DNA of 64,000 bases, taken from assembly GCF_004116335.1 (NCBI RefSeq), contig NZ_PDKN01000006.1:1-64000 (forward strand), given 5' to 3'. The notes under the pieces are model-generated. The model searched no databases, was not told the origin of the DNA, and saw only the letters and a list, made by a program, of their open reading frames with translations. Position 1 is the first letter of the stretch. Each line of letters opens with the position of its first letter. Positions 53,669 to 62,332 of this stretch are shown here, piece after piece. This DNA comes from Candidatus Marinarcus aquaticus (GTDB lineage Bacteria > Campylobacterota > Campylobacteria > Campylobacterales > Arcobacteraceae). A program made the position numbers and the translations under genes.

Positions 53669-54871
53669 GTGGAAGATAAAATATTTTTAAGTACAAAAAG
53701 TAAACTAGTTAAAATTAATAATGATGAATTAGAAATAAATGGAGTTTTATTAAAAGAAAAGTTAGGTGACGAAGTATTTGAATATAAATTGTCTGATACT
53801 ATGGATGAAAATACATTAACTAAAAAAGCTTTTGAAATATCCCAAAATTATTATATTAAATCTCTTGAAAAACTTGTATCAGCTGAAAAGTTATTAGTCC
53901 TTACAGGTGCTGGTAGTTCAAAAGATGATGAACTATTTGGTGGAAAACTTATGTGGGAACTATGGGATATTATTAGTACATTAGAAGTTGATAGCTTCAA
54001 TTTTGGTAGTTTTTTAGATAAATTAGAAATTCCCGAGAATATTAGAGATAGGTCGGATTTAGAAACAGTACTATCTAAAGCAAAACTATTTTTAGAATTT
54101 AAAGAAGATAGAGAGTTAGAAAATCAAGTAAAAATAATTGAAAAAACTATATTAGATAATTGTAGTTTCTCATTAATAGATAAATCAATACATTTAGAGT
54201 TTATAAAAAAATTGACAAGTCGTAAGACAAAACAATCACGCTTAAAAATATTCACCACTAATTATGATAAGGCATTTGAGGAAGCTGGTGCAGAAGGAGG
54301 GTATGTAATTATTGATGGTTTCTCTTTTACTCAACCAAGAAAATTTAGTGGTAAATATTTTGATTACGATATAGTCATCCGTGAAAATAGTCGTACTTCA
54401 TCGACTGAAAACTTTGCGAATAATGTATTTCATTTGTATAAACTTCATGGTTCTGTGAATTGGGAAAAGAAAAACAAGGATGTGATTCAAACTAGCAATC
54501 CTGATAAAGCTATGATGATTTATCCAAATAGTAATAAGTATGAATCTTCTTATGAACAACCATATTTTGAGATGATGAGTCGATTTCAATCAGAACTACG
54601 AAAAAGTGGTACAACTACTTTAATTACTGTTGGATTTAGTTTTGCGGATAAACATATTTTTACTATGATTAATGAAGCATTGAATCAAAATCCAAGTTTA
54701 AATTTAGTAATTATTGAACCATTTATAAAACCAGATTTAAATGAAAACTTTGAAAAGTTATTTGAATTATCAACGAAAACTAGTCAGGTACTTATTATTG
54801 GAGAATTTTTTAAAAATTTTGTATCCTATTTACCATCTAGTCAATATCTTAATTTTAATGGAGATAGTTAA
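53669..54871 (+). CDS. SIR2-domain defence effector of a SIR2-HerA system
   Basis: A 400-residue protein with a SIR2-like NAD-binding domain in the second part. Visible marks are LVLTGAGSS (Gly80-Ala81-Gly82), FTTNYDKAF (Asn198, Asp200), KLHGSVNW (catalytic His260) and VGFSFADKHI (about 321-330), the pattern of antiphage SIR2 NADases rather than deacetylases; no zinc-binding Cys cluster is present. The first 75 residues are a separate charged region. The start is GTG at 53669 with ATAAGGAAA upstream. The stop overlaps the herA start (TAATG). In characterised SIR2-HerA pairs the complex degrades NAD+ and/or DNA on infection; applying that here is inference. Confidence 0.9.
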   Translation: MEDKIFLSTKSKLVKINNDELEINGVLLKEKLGDEVFEYKLSDTMDENTLTKKAFEISQNYYIKSLEKLVSAEKLLVLTGAGSSKDDELFGGKLMWELWDIISTLEVDSFNFGSFLDKLEIPENIRDRSDLETVLSKAKLFLEFKEDRELENQVKIIEKTILDNCSFSLIDKSIHLEFIKKLTSRKTKQSRLKIFTTNYDKAFEEAGAEGGYVIIDGFSFTQPRKFSGKYFDYDIVIRENSRTSSTENFANNVFHLYKLHGSVNWEKKNKDVIQTSNPDKAMMIYPNSNKYESSYEQPYFEMMSRFQSELRKSGTTTLITVGFSFADKHIFTMINEALNQNPSLNLVIIEPFIKPDLNENFEKLFELSTKTSQVLIIGEFFKNFVSYLPSSQYLNFNGDS

Positions 54872-56553
54872 TGAACAAGCATATTTTTACAAATGAAAAG
54901 TTTGTAGGGTATATATCTAAAGTAACACCTAGTTTTTCAAATATTCATTTTCCAACTCCTAAATTGCTAAAAAAATTTTGGCATTATGACGATGAGTTGT
55001 CAGGAGGTATAGTAGGAAACTATATAGTTATAGAGGGTGAAAATTATGGTTTTTTAGGAAAACTTCAAGAAGTTTCCTTACCTGAAAAAGAACAAAACTT
55101 TTTAGGTGAACATGCTTTTTATGATTCTTCTTTTCATCCACAGGGTAAAGTGGAACTATTGTTATCATTTAATTATTATTCAACAAAAATTGATAAAGGA
55201 TTAGATAAGTATCCTGCAGTTGGTTCAAAAGTATATTTATGTTCAGCTGAATTAATTAAAACATTATTCGTTAATGATGTAGCAGAGAATAATGTGAGTT
55301 TTGATATTGCAAAACTAACTAATACTTTAGAAACAGACTTACCCTTAAACCCAAATCAATTATTTGGTAGACATTGTGCAGTCGTTGGAACTACGGGTGG
55401 AGGTAAGAGTTACACTATTTCAAGAATACTTGAAGAATTTTTACATTTAAATCAATCAAAAGCTATTCTAATAGATGCTACAGGAGAGTATGAAAGTTTT
55501 TACGAATTAGGTAATGTAAAGACTGTAAAATTTGGTGCAAATGATGAAGATACTTTTTTCCATTACTCAAGATTAAGAACTATGGATTTAATAGCACTTT
55601 TTAGACCAAGTGAAAATACTCAAAAACCTAAATTATTAGATGCAATTAAAAGTTTAAAGCTTGTAAAACAATTACAAGAAAATGAAGACTATGATTCGTC
55701 AATATATGAAAAAGAAAATCAATCTAAAATGGAATATTATAGTCATTTAGGTACTTATAGAACAGAGATAGAATCTGATAAGAGTGATTTTAATATAAGT
55801 AATTTGACACATCAAATTGGTTGTGAATGCATTAAACATGGTGATATAAATAATTTTGGGGGGAATGATGGTAGTGCAGTTGCAAATGTACGTTCCTTAA
55901 TTAGTAGAATTGAACATATACGAGGAAAGTTAGAATATCGTAATATTTTTGGTTTTAATAAACAATTAAACAACAATAATGAGTTTAATCAAGAGCTAGA
56001 AGATTTTTTAGACACAACCCAGACTGAAAAAACTTTATTTATAATCTGTTTAAAAGATGCTTCTTTTGAAAAAGGCTTAAGAGAAATTCTAACAAATGCA
56101 ATAGGTAACTATTTGCTCGATGAAGCAAGGCAATATAAGTTTAAAGAAAAGCCACTGGTACTATTTGTTGATGAAGCACATCAATTTCTTAAAAAGACAA
56201 TTACTGATGATTTTTTTCAAGACCTGGAATTAGATGCTTTTGATAAAATAGCAAAAGAGTGTAGAAAACATGGTTTATTTTTATGTATATCTACACAGAA
56301 TCCTCGAGATATACCTGTAGGAACATTAAGTCAAATGGGAACATTTATTGTTCATAGACTTATAAATGAAACGGATAGATTAGTTATAGAGAAAGCTTGT
56401 TCGGAAGGAAGTAGAAATTCACTTTCTTATTTACCAGCATTACAATCAGGTGAGGCACTTTTAATTAGTATTGAAATGCCAATGCCAATAATTGTTAAAA
56501 TTAAAGAGCCGACTATTAAACCTACTTCCTTAACCCCTAAGTTATTTTCTTGA
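54871..56553 (+). CDS. herA: HerA-type ATPase of a SIR2-HerA defence system
   Basis: A 560-residue HerA/FtsK-superfamily hexameric ATPase. The N-terminal HAS-barrel-like part (about 1-140) is followed by Walker A VGTTGGGKSYT (Lys179, Ser180) and ILIDATGEYESF, a helical insertion (about 230-390), Walker B LFVDEAHQF (Asp434, Glu435), and the C-terminal ISTQNPRDIPVG with sensor and Arg finger, then VHRLINETDR. It overlaps the SIR2 gene by one base, which indicates a two-component complex. No NurA nuclease is adjacent, so SIR2 takes the effector place. Codon use is more AT-rich than in the flanking ribosomal genes, consistent with transfer. Confidence 0.92.
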   Translation: MNKHIFTNEKFVGYISKVTPSFSNIHFPTPKLLKKFWHYDDELSGGIVGNYIVIEGENYGFLGKLQEVSLPEKEQNFLGEHAFYDSSFHPQGKVELLLSFNYYSTKIDKGLDKYPAVGSKVYLCSAELIKTLFVNDVAENNVSFDIAKLTNTLETDLPLNPNQLFGRHCAVVGTTGGGKSYTISRILEEFLHLNQSKAILIDATGEYESFYELGNVKTVKFGANDEDTFFHYSRLRTMDLIALFRPSENTQKPKLLDAIKSLKLVKQLQENEDYDSSIYEKENQSKMEYYSHLGTYRTEIESDKSDFNISNLTHQIGCECIKHGDINNFGGNDGSAVANVRSLISRIEHIRGKLEYRNIFGFNKQLNNNNEFNQELEDFLDTTQTEKTLFIICLKDASFEKGLREILTNAIGNYLLDEARQYKFKEKPLVLFVDEAHQFLKKTITDDFFQDLELDAFDKIAKECRKHGLFLCISTQNPRDIPVGTLSQMGTFIVHRLINETDRLVIEKACSEGSRNSLSYLPALQSGEALLISIEMPMPIIVKIKEPTIKPTSLTPKLFS

Positions 56554-56915
56554 AATCAACCCTTATGATAATGAATAGATTTTAAAATAAATAGAGGAAA
56601 AGAGAAAAATATTTGTAGGATTTTACTTGGTGTAAATGAGTACAGATATTTTTCTATTTGACGTGTAGTTATACCAAAAGATGTTTATTAGCATAAGGGT
56701 TAATTAAGGTGTAATTAAGTACAATCCATAACTTTTTTAGAAAACACTCAACGTTTCTCTAGAATGGTAGTATCGTTTTGATTATGCTCCACGCATATGT
56801 CAAAGTCCGCGAGAAGCATGAGCCGCTTTAAAGCTCAAACCAATAAATAGAGAATCTCAAAAGATTCAATCACGACATCGTAAAAGACTCTCTATAAATT
56901 TTACAAAGGGAAAAT
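56554..56915. other. Junction of the defence cassette and leader of the str operon
   Basis: 362 bases without a gene. The first part (to about 56700) is AT-rich and bounded by an inverted repeat, aacccttatg (56558-56567) and cataagggtt (56692-56701). The second part has a candidate -10 TATGCT (56783-56788, preceded by a TTTTGAT tract) and a leader with a gaatct-caaa-agattc hairpin (56852-56867), before AAAGGGAAAAT at the rpsL start. Confidence 0.55.
56783..56788 (+). promoter_or_regulatory. Candidate -10 of the str operon
   Basis: TTTTGATTATGCTCC contains TATGCT after a T tract, leaving a leader of about 120 bases before rpsL. The assignment is tentative. Confidence 0.35.
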
Positions 56916-57290
56916 ATGCCAACTATCAATCAATTGATTAGAAAAGAGCGAAAAAAGGTGATTAAAAAATCTAAATCACCAGCACTAGAAAAATGTCCAC
57001 AAAGACGAGGTGTATGTACAAGAGTATATACAACAACTCCTAAAAAACCTAACTCGGCTTTAAGAAAAGTTGCAAAAGTTAGATTAACAACGGGTTATGA
57101 AGTTATTTCATATATCGGTGGTGAGGGTCACAACTTACAAGAACACTCTATCGTATTAGTTAGAGGGGGAAGAGTTAAGGATTTACCTGGTGTTAAGTAT
57201 CACATCGTTCGAGGTGCTTTAGATACAGCTGGTGTTGCAAACAGAACGGTTGCAAGATCTAAATATGGTACTAAAAGACCTAAGAAATAA
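56916..57290 (+). CDS. rpsL: 30S ribosomal protein S12
   Basis: A 124-residue S12 at the decoding centre. The streptomycin-relevant segments read [17 protein letters not shown] (Lys in the wild-type place) and [11 protein letters not shown]. The start [15 protein letters not shown] is standard. It is first gene of the str operon, preceded directly by the accessory defence cassette. Confidence 0.98.
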   Translation: MPTINQLIRKERKKVIKKSKSPALEKCPQRRGVCTRVYTTTPKKPNSALRKVAKVRLTTGYEVISYIGGEGHNLQEHSIVLVRGGRVKDLPGVKYHIVRGALDTAGVANRTVARSKYGTKRPKK

Positions 57291-57294
57291 GTAG

Positions 57295-57774
<480 letters not shown>

Positions 57775-57783
57775 GAATTACAC

Positions 57784-59892
57784 ATGGCTAGAAAAACACC
57801 ACTCAGTAAAGTTAGAAACATTGGTATTGCTGCACACATTGATGCGGGTAAAACTACAACAACAGAAAGAATTTTATTCTACACGGGTGTATCACACAAA
57901 ATCGGTGAGGTTCACGACGGTGCAGCTACAATGGACTGGATGGAGCAAGAGCAAGAGAGAGGTATTACAATTACTTCTGCTGCGACTACTTGTTTCTGGA
58001 AACACCCAAAGACTAATGACCAACTACAAATTAACATCATTGACACTCCAGGGCACGTTGACTTCACAATTGAAGTTGAGCGATCTATGAGGGTTCTTGA
58101 TGGTGCAGTTGCAGTATTCTGTTCAGTTGGTGGAGTTCAACCACAATCTGAAACAGTTTGGAGACAAGCGAACAAATATAGAGTACCAAGAATGATTTTC
58201 GTTAATAAAATGGACCGAACAGGTGCAGATTTTTATAACGTTGAAAAACAAGTTGCTGAAAGATTAGGAGCTAACCCAGTTCCTGTTCAATTACCAATTG
58301 GTGCTGAAGAGAACTTCCAAGGTATTGTTGATTTAGTACAAATGAAAGCTATTGTTTGGGACGAAGATGCAGCAATGGGTTCAAGCTACCATGTTGAAGA
58401 GATTCCAGCAGATATGATGGATAAAGCGACTGAATACCGAGAAAAAATGGTTGAAGCAGCAGCTGAGGCTTCTGAAGAGTTAATGGAAAAATACTTTGAA
58501 GAGGGTGACTTATCTGAAGATGAAATCATTGCAGGTCTTAAAAAACAGTGTTTAGCAATGGCTATTACACCAATGACTTGTGGTACAGCATTTAAAAACA
58601 AAGGTGTTCAAACTTTACTTGATGCAGTTGCACTTTACTTACCAGCTCCAACTGAGGTTGCTGATATTCGAGGTGAGACTCAAGATGGTGAAGCTGTTAT
58701 TGTTCCTTCTTCTGATGAAGGTGAAGTGGCAGCATTGGCATTTAAAATTATGACTGACCCATTTGTTGGACAGTTAACATTTACAAGAGTTTATAGAGGT
58801 GTATTACAATCTGGTACATACGTATATAACTCTACAAAAATGAAAAAAGAGAGAATCGGTCGATTACTTAAAATGCACTCAAACAACAGAGAAGAGATCA
58901 CAGAGTTATATGCTGGTGAAATCGGTGCAGTTGTTGGTCTTAAATCGACAATTACAGGGGATACTTTAGCTAGTGAAAAAGATCCAGTTATCTTAGAAAG
59001 AATGGAATTCCCTGAGCCAGTTATCTCTGTTGCAGTTGAGCCAAAAACAAAAGCTGACCAAGAGAAAATGGGTATTGCTTTAGGTAAATTAGCTGAAGAG
59101 GATCCTTCATTTAGAGTTGCAACAGACGAAGAATCTGGACAAACTATTATCTCAGGAATGGGTGAGTTACACCTTGAAATTCTAGTTGATAGAATGAAAA
59201 GAGAGTTCAAAGTTGAAGCTGAAGTTGGTGCTCCACAAGTTGCATACAGAGAAACCATTAAAAATGCTGTTAACCAAGAGTACAAATATGCGAAACAATC
59301 TGGTGGTAAAGGTCAATACGGTCATGTATACTTAAAAATCGAGCCATTAGAGTCTGGTAGCGAAGAAAACTTTATTTTCAACAACGAAATTAAAGGTGGG
59401 GTTGTACCAAAAGAGTATATTCCTGCAGTTGAAAAAGGTTGTGCAGAAGCTATGGCTGGTGGTATCCTTGCTGGTTACCCAATGGTTGATATCTCTGTTA
59501 CACTGTATGACGGTTCTTACCACGACGTGGATTCATCTGAAATGGCATTTAAATTGGCTGCTTCTATGGGATTCAAACAAGGGTGTAGAAGTGCTGCAGC
59601 AGACGCAGTTATCTTAGAGCCAATCATGAAAGTTGAAATCGAAACTCCAGAAGAGTACATGGGTGACGTTATTGGAGATTGTAACAAACGAAGAGGACAA
59701 GTTCAATCAATGGACGACAGAGCTGGTGTTAAATTAGTTACTGCAATGATTCCATTATCTGAAATGTTCGGTTACTCTACAGACTTAAGATCTATGTCTC
59801 AAGGTAGAGCAACATACTCTATGTTATTTGATTCATATTTAGAAGTTCCTAAAAACGTTTCTGAAGAAATCATCAAAAAGAGAAATGGTTAA
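57784..59892 (+). CDS. fusA: Elongation factor G
   Basis: A 702-residue translocase GTPase. It shows [15 protein letters not shown] (P-loop), [11 protein letters not shown] (switch I), DTPGHVDFT (G3), NKMDR (G4), and domain IV with [15 protein letters not shown] and the C-terminal [10 protein letters not shown]. All five EF-G domains are present. It is last in the str operon; tuf is not adjacent, being encoded 38 kb upstream in this window. A strong terminator follows. Confidence 0.98.
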   Translation: MARKTPLSKVRNIGIAAHIDAGKTTTTERILFYTGVSHKIGEVHDGAATMDWMEQEQERGITITSAATTCFWKHPKTNDQLQINIIDTPGHVDFTIEVERSMRVLDGAVAVFCSVGGVQPQSETVWRQANKYRVPRMIFVNKMDRTGADFYNVEKQVAERLGANPVPVQLPIGAEENFQGIVDLVQMKAIVWDEDAAMGSSYHVEEIPADMMDKATEYREKMVEAAAEASEELMEKYFEEGDLSEDEIIAGLKKQCLAMAITPMTCGTAFKNKGVQTLLDAVALYLPAPTEVADIRGETQDGEAVIVPSSDEGEVAALAFKIMTDPFVGQLTFTRVYRGVLQSGTYVYNSTKMKKERIGRLLKMHSNNREEITELYAGEIGAVVGLKSTITGDTLASEKDPVILERMEFPEPVISVAVEPKTKADQEKMGIALGKLAEEDPSFRVATDEESGQTIISGMGELHLEILVDRMKREFKVEAEVGAPQVAYRETIKNAVNQEYKYAKQSGGKGQYGHVYLKIEPLESGSEENFIFNNEIKGGVVPKEYIPAVEKGCAEAMAGGILAGYPMVDISVTLYDGSYHDVDSSEMAFKLAASMGFKQGCRSAAADAVILEPIMKVEIETPEEYMGDVIGDCNKRRGQVQSMDDRAGVKLVTAMIPLSEMFGYSTDLRSMSQGRATYSMLFDSYLEVPKNVSEEIIKKRNG

Positions 59893-59932
59893 TAGCGTAA
59901 AATAAAAGCCAATTTCTTGGCTTTTATCGCTA
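59893..59932 (+). terminator. fusA terminator
   Basis: 11-bp stem ataaaagccaa/ttggcttttat (59902-59912/59917-59927, loop tttc), with an outer tagcg/cgcta extension starting at the fusA stop. Confidence 0.8.
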
Positions 59933-59976
59933 TTAACGAGCTTTTCGATGTTCCTTTTAGGAACCGAAAAGGTCCG
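59931..59976 (+). repeat. Structured tandem repeat, copy 1
   Basis: Begins tattaacgagc. cttttcg (59941-59947) pairs with cgaaaag (59965-59971) and gttcc (59950-59954) with ggaac (59960-59964), separated by an AT bulge on the 5' side; ends gtccg. The core is repeated 124 bases later with a compensating loop change. An intrinsic terminator (59980-60043) follows directly, so it may be the 5' part of a short RNA. Confidence 0.75.
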
Positions 59977-59979
59977 GAA

Positions 59980-60043
59980 GGGCGTATGCTAACTTCACAG
60001 TTGGCGCGATAGAAAAGGGTGTGCGTTTAGCATGCCCTTTTTT
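59980..60043 (+). terminator. Terminator after repeat copy 1
   Basis: gggc-(gt)-atgctaa (59980-59992) pairs with ttagcatgccc (60027-60037), enclosing a 34-base loop and followed by six T (60038-60043). Confidence 0.7.
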
Positions 60044-60054
60044 AATGTTAAGTT

Positions 60055-60099
60055 TATTAACGAGCTTTTCGATGTTCTGGAAAGAACCGAAAAGGTCCG
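60055..60099 (+). repeat. Structured tandem repeat, copy 2
   Basis: Same order as copy 1: tattaacgagc, stem cttttcg (60065-60071)/cgaaaag (60088-60094), inner stem gttc/gaac (60074-60077/60084-60087), end gtccg. The stem bases are conserved, while the apical loop differs in sequence (tttta against tggaaa), as expected for a selected RNA or DNA hairpin. Confidence 0.75.
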
Positions 60100-60110
60100 T
60101 TCCTTAGAAA

Positions 60111-60138
60111 AAGCTCAGCCGAAAGGCTGGGCTTTTTT
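60111..60138 (+). terminator. Terminator after repeat copy 2
   Basis: 10-bp stem aagctcagcc/ggctgggctt with GAAA tetraloop and six T. Confidence 0.9.
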
Positions 60139-60383
60139 ACTTTAGAGTCAAGACAATTTCTTATGCTCTATGAACTTATTGTAGGTCATAAACTCTTCTT
60201 GGAACGGGACAATATAAGCTATCTTTTCAGATATATAAATCAATTCGTAAAGAAAATAATATTATAATATTAATATAAGTTATAAAATTATCAAAAATCA
60301 CCATTTAAAAACATGAGATATTTAGAGGTTGTTTATCTAAACTTAGTTAGAATAGCCCTAAATTATGAGAAGAAAGAAGAGAA
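60139..60383 (+). promoter_or_regulatory. Upstream region of the type I secretion operon
   Basis: AT-rich non-coding stretch with a candidate -10 TAGAAT (60348-60353) 30 bases before the start, and AAGAAGAGAA as a weak ribosome site. No other feature was recognised. Confidence 0.4.
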
Positions 60384-62330
60384 ATGCGAAAAAGTGTATT
60401 ATTGCTTTTATGTTTTGTAAGTTTGCACGCTACAACCATCAAAGAAGCAATCCAAAGCGCTTTAGTCAATAACCCAGAGATTCAATCCTTACAATCCAAT
60501 ATGAAGGCGTACAGGCTCTATGTCGATGAAGAACAAGGAAGTTATTTGCCTGTCATTTCACTGGATGCGTATTTAGAAGATAAGCAGACCATCAAAGAGT
60601 TTTATGACGGTCGAGATAAAACGGAATTGGATCAAAACGGTTATAATATTATGTTGATGCTTGACCAAACCATTTATGATGGAGGCTTAACCAATGCCAA
60701 AGTAAGTGAAGCAAAGTTCAATTATAACAAAACACGGATTGAAAATATTGCCAAAATTGAAGATGCAGTTTTTACGGTCACTGAGAGTTATTTGAACCTT
60801 GTAAAATATGAAGAGCTGGAACAATTGTCAAAAAATAACCTTGAAGTGCATGAAAACTACTTAACCATTGCACGAGACAGTGAAGCGGTCAGTGGTGAAG
60901 TGCTTGACAGGATTCAAGTGGAATCAAAACTGAGTTACGCACAATCTAAATATATTCAGATGAAAACCGACAAAGAGGGTGCAAAAAGTACCTTTGAAAA
61001 AATGACAGGACGAAAACCAGAAGGTTTTATTTGTAGACCCAATATTGATGCTTCAAAAGTGCCTGAATCTTTAAAAGAGAGCATCAATGCAAGCTTGAAA
61101 TTTAATTATGATATCTTGGCGCAAGTGGAAGCTTTGAATGCTCAACGAGAGGTTTTAAACCAAGAGAAGTCTCGATTTTTGCCGGTGCTTTCTGTGCAAT
61201 TGTCTGAAGAGATTGATAAAGAGTTGGAAGATGAGGGAATAAAATCAACAATCACCAGTGCAAAGTTAAAGTTGAGTTATACGCTTTTTAATGGTTTTAA
61301 AGATAAAGCGGTGTATGAGCGAGAGCGAATCTTCTTAAAAGAGTCGCAAGAGGTGTTAGATGATACGACCAATGCGGTTATTGAGCAGGTCAAGATTGCC
61401 TATAATACTTATGTGAATACACAAGAAAAAGTACAATACCTTAAAACCTATGTAGCAAAAAATAAAGAGATTCTTAAAATCTATAAAGAGCAGTTCTTGG
61501 GTGGAACACGAACCTTTATTGATATTTTAAATAATGAAGCAGAACTTTTCAGAGCCAAAACAGAACTCATAGAAGAGCAGTTTACAATGTACACGGCGTA
61601 TTACCAACTTATGATGCTCTCAAGTCGATTGAGTGATACGATTGTCGCTACACAAACACAAGAGTGTCAAAAAATTGAAGTGGACACTGAAGAGGCGCTT
61701 TCAATGGATCAATTAGGTTCAACAGAGAATGAATTGGAAGGGTTATTGCAAGAGAGTGTGGGGAATAAAGGCAGTGATGATCTTTCTGGTTTATTGCAAG
61801 AAAAACCTGAACCTGTTGTGAATGAAGAGGAGCAAAAAGAGCTTCAAATCAATGAGATGCTTGATAATTTAATGAATGAAATCTATGAAGGTAAAAAAGA
61901 GAAATCAACACTTCAACCTGAAGAGAATAAAGCCTTTAAAGAGCAAATGAAAGAGTTTAATATCGATTTGACCAATGATACATCTTTGTCAAGTACAATA
62001 TTGCGAAAGCATCGTGTATACTCACTTAAAGATGTGATTTCAAAGAAAAAAGGTGAATATTATACGATTATTTTAGCAACGGTTAATCCAAGTTTGAATT
62101 ATGAAAAATTCATCGAGGATAACAATATTAAACACAATGCCGTGGCGTATCGCTTTGGACAAAAAGATAAGTATGTTAAAATTATTTATGGAGCATATAA
62201 AACATATGAAGATGCTTTTGACTCATTGATAAAACTCGATACCAATCTTTTAGCCAATAAGCCTTATGTCGAGAGAGTAGATAAACACATCAGACTTTTT
62301 TATAAATACAGTAATGTGATTGAGGAATAA
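60384..62330 (+). CDS. TolC-family outer membrane secretion protein fused to a C-terminal SPOR-like domain
   Basis: A 648-residue protein with signal peptide MRKSVLLLLCFVSLHA, then a TolC/OEP body (about 18-425) of two repeated helical hairpin halves (IKEAIQSALVNNPEIQSL; LDQTIYDGGLTNAKVSEAKFN; LSYTLFNGFKDKAVYERE). After an acidic linker (about 430-540) comes a SPOR-like domain (about 555-645) with YYTIILATVNPS, VKIIYGAYKTYEDAFDSL and a final PYVERVDKHIRLFYKY. TolC proteins of LapE/AggA type pair with LapB exporters, and the next gene encodes one. The C-terminal extension is not part of E. coli TolC and could bind peptidoglycan or the adhesin. Confidence 0.9.
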   Translation: MRKSVLLLLCFVSLHATTIKEAIQSALVNNPEIQSLQSNMKAYRLYVDEEQGSYLPVISLDAYLEDKQTIKEFYDGRDKTELDQNGYNIMLMLDQTIYDGGLTNAKVSEAKFNYNKTRIENIAKIEDAVFTVTESYLNLVKYEELEQLSKNNLEVHENYLTIARDSEAVSGEVLDRIQVESKLSYAQSKYIQMKTDKEGAKSTFEKMTGRKPEGFICRPNIDASKVPESLKESINASLKFNYDILAQVEALNAQREVLNQEKSRFLPVLSVQLSEEIDKELEDEGIKSTITSAKLKLSYTLFNGFKDKAVYERERIFLKESQEVLDDTTNAVIEQVKIAYNTYVNTQEKVQYLKTYVAKNKEILKIYKEQFLGGTRTFIDILNNEAELFRAKTELIEEQFTMYTAYYQLMMLSSRLSDTIVATQTQECQKIEVDTEEALSMDQLGSTENELEGLLQESVGNKGSDDLSGLLQEKPEPVVNEEEQKELQINEMLDNLMNEIYEGKKEKSTLQPEENKAFKEQMKEFNIDLTNDTSLSSTILRKHRVYSLKDVISKKKGEYYTIILATVNPSLNYEKFIEDNNIKHNAVAYRFGQKDKYVKIIYGAYKTYEDAFDSLIKLDTNLLANKPYVERVDKHIRLFYKYSNVIEE

Positions 62331-62332
62331 CT

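Noticed and set aside
58791-59285. 164-codon minus-strand frame inside fusA
   Set aside because: Shadow of a highly biased gene; no independent support.
59965-59983. Resemblance of ggtccggaaggg to the GGUCCGGAAGG apical loop of 4.5S SRP RNA
   Set aside because: The asymmetric internal loop AGCAGCC is missing and the second repeat copy lacks the GGAAGG part, so this is coincidence within the tandem repeat.
60044-60062. gttaagt and ttaac near the repeats as possible integron attC core sites
   Set aside because: The RYYYAAC/GTTRRRY pair is not complete or correctly placed, and no integrase or cassettes are present.
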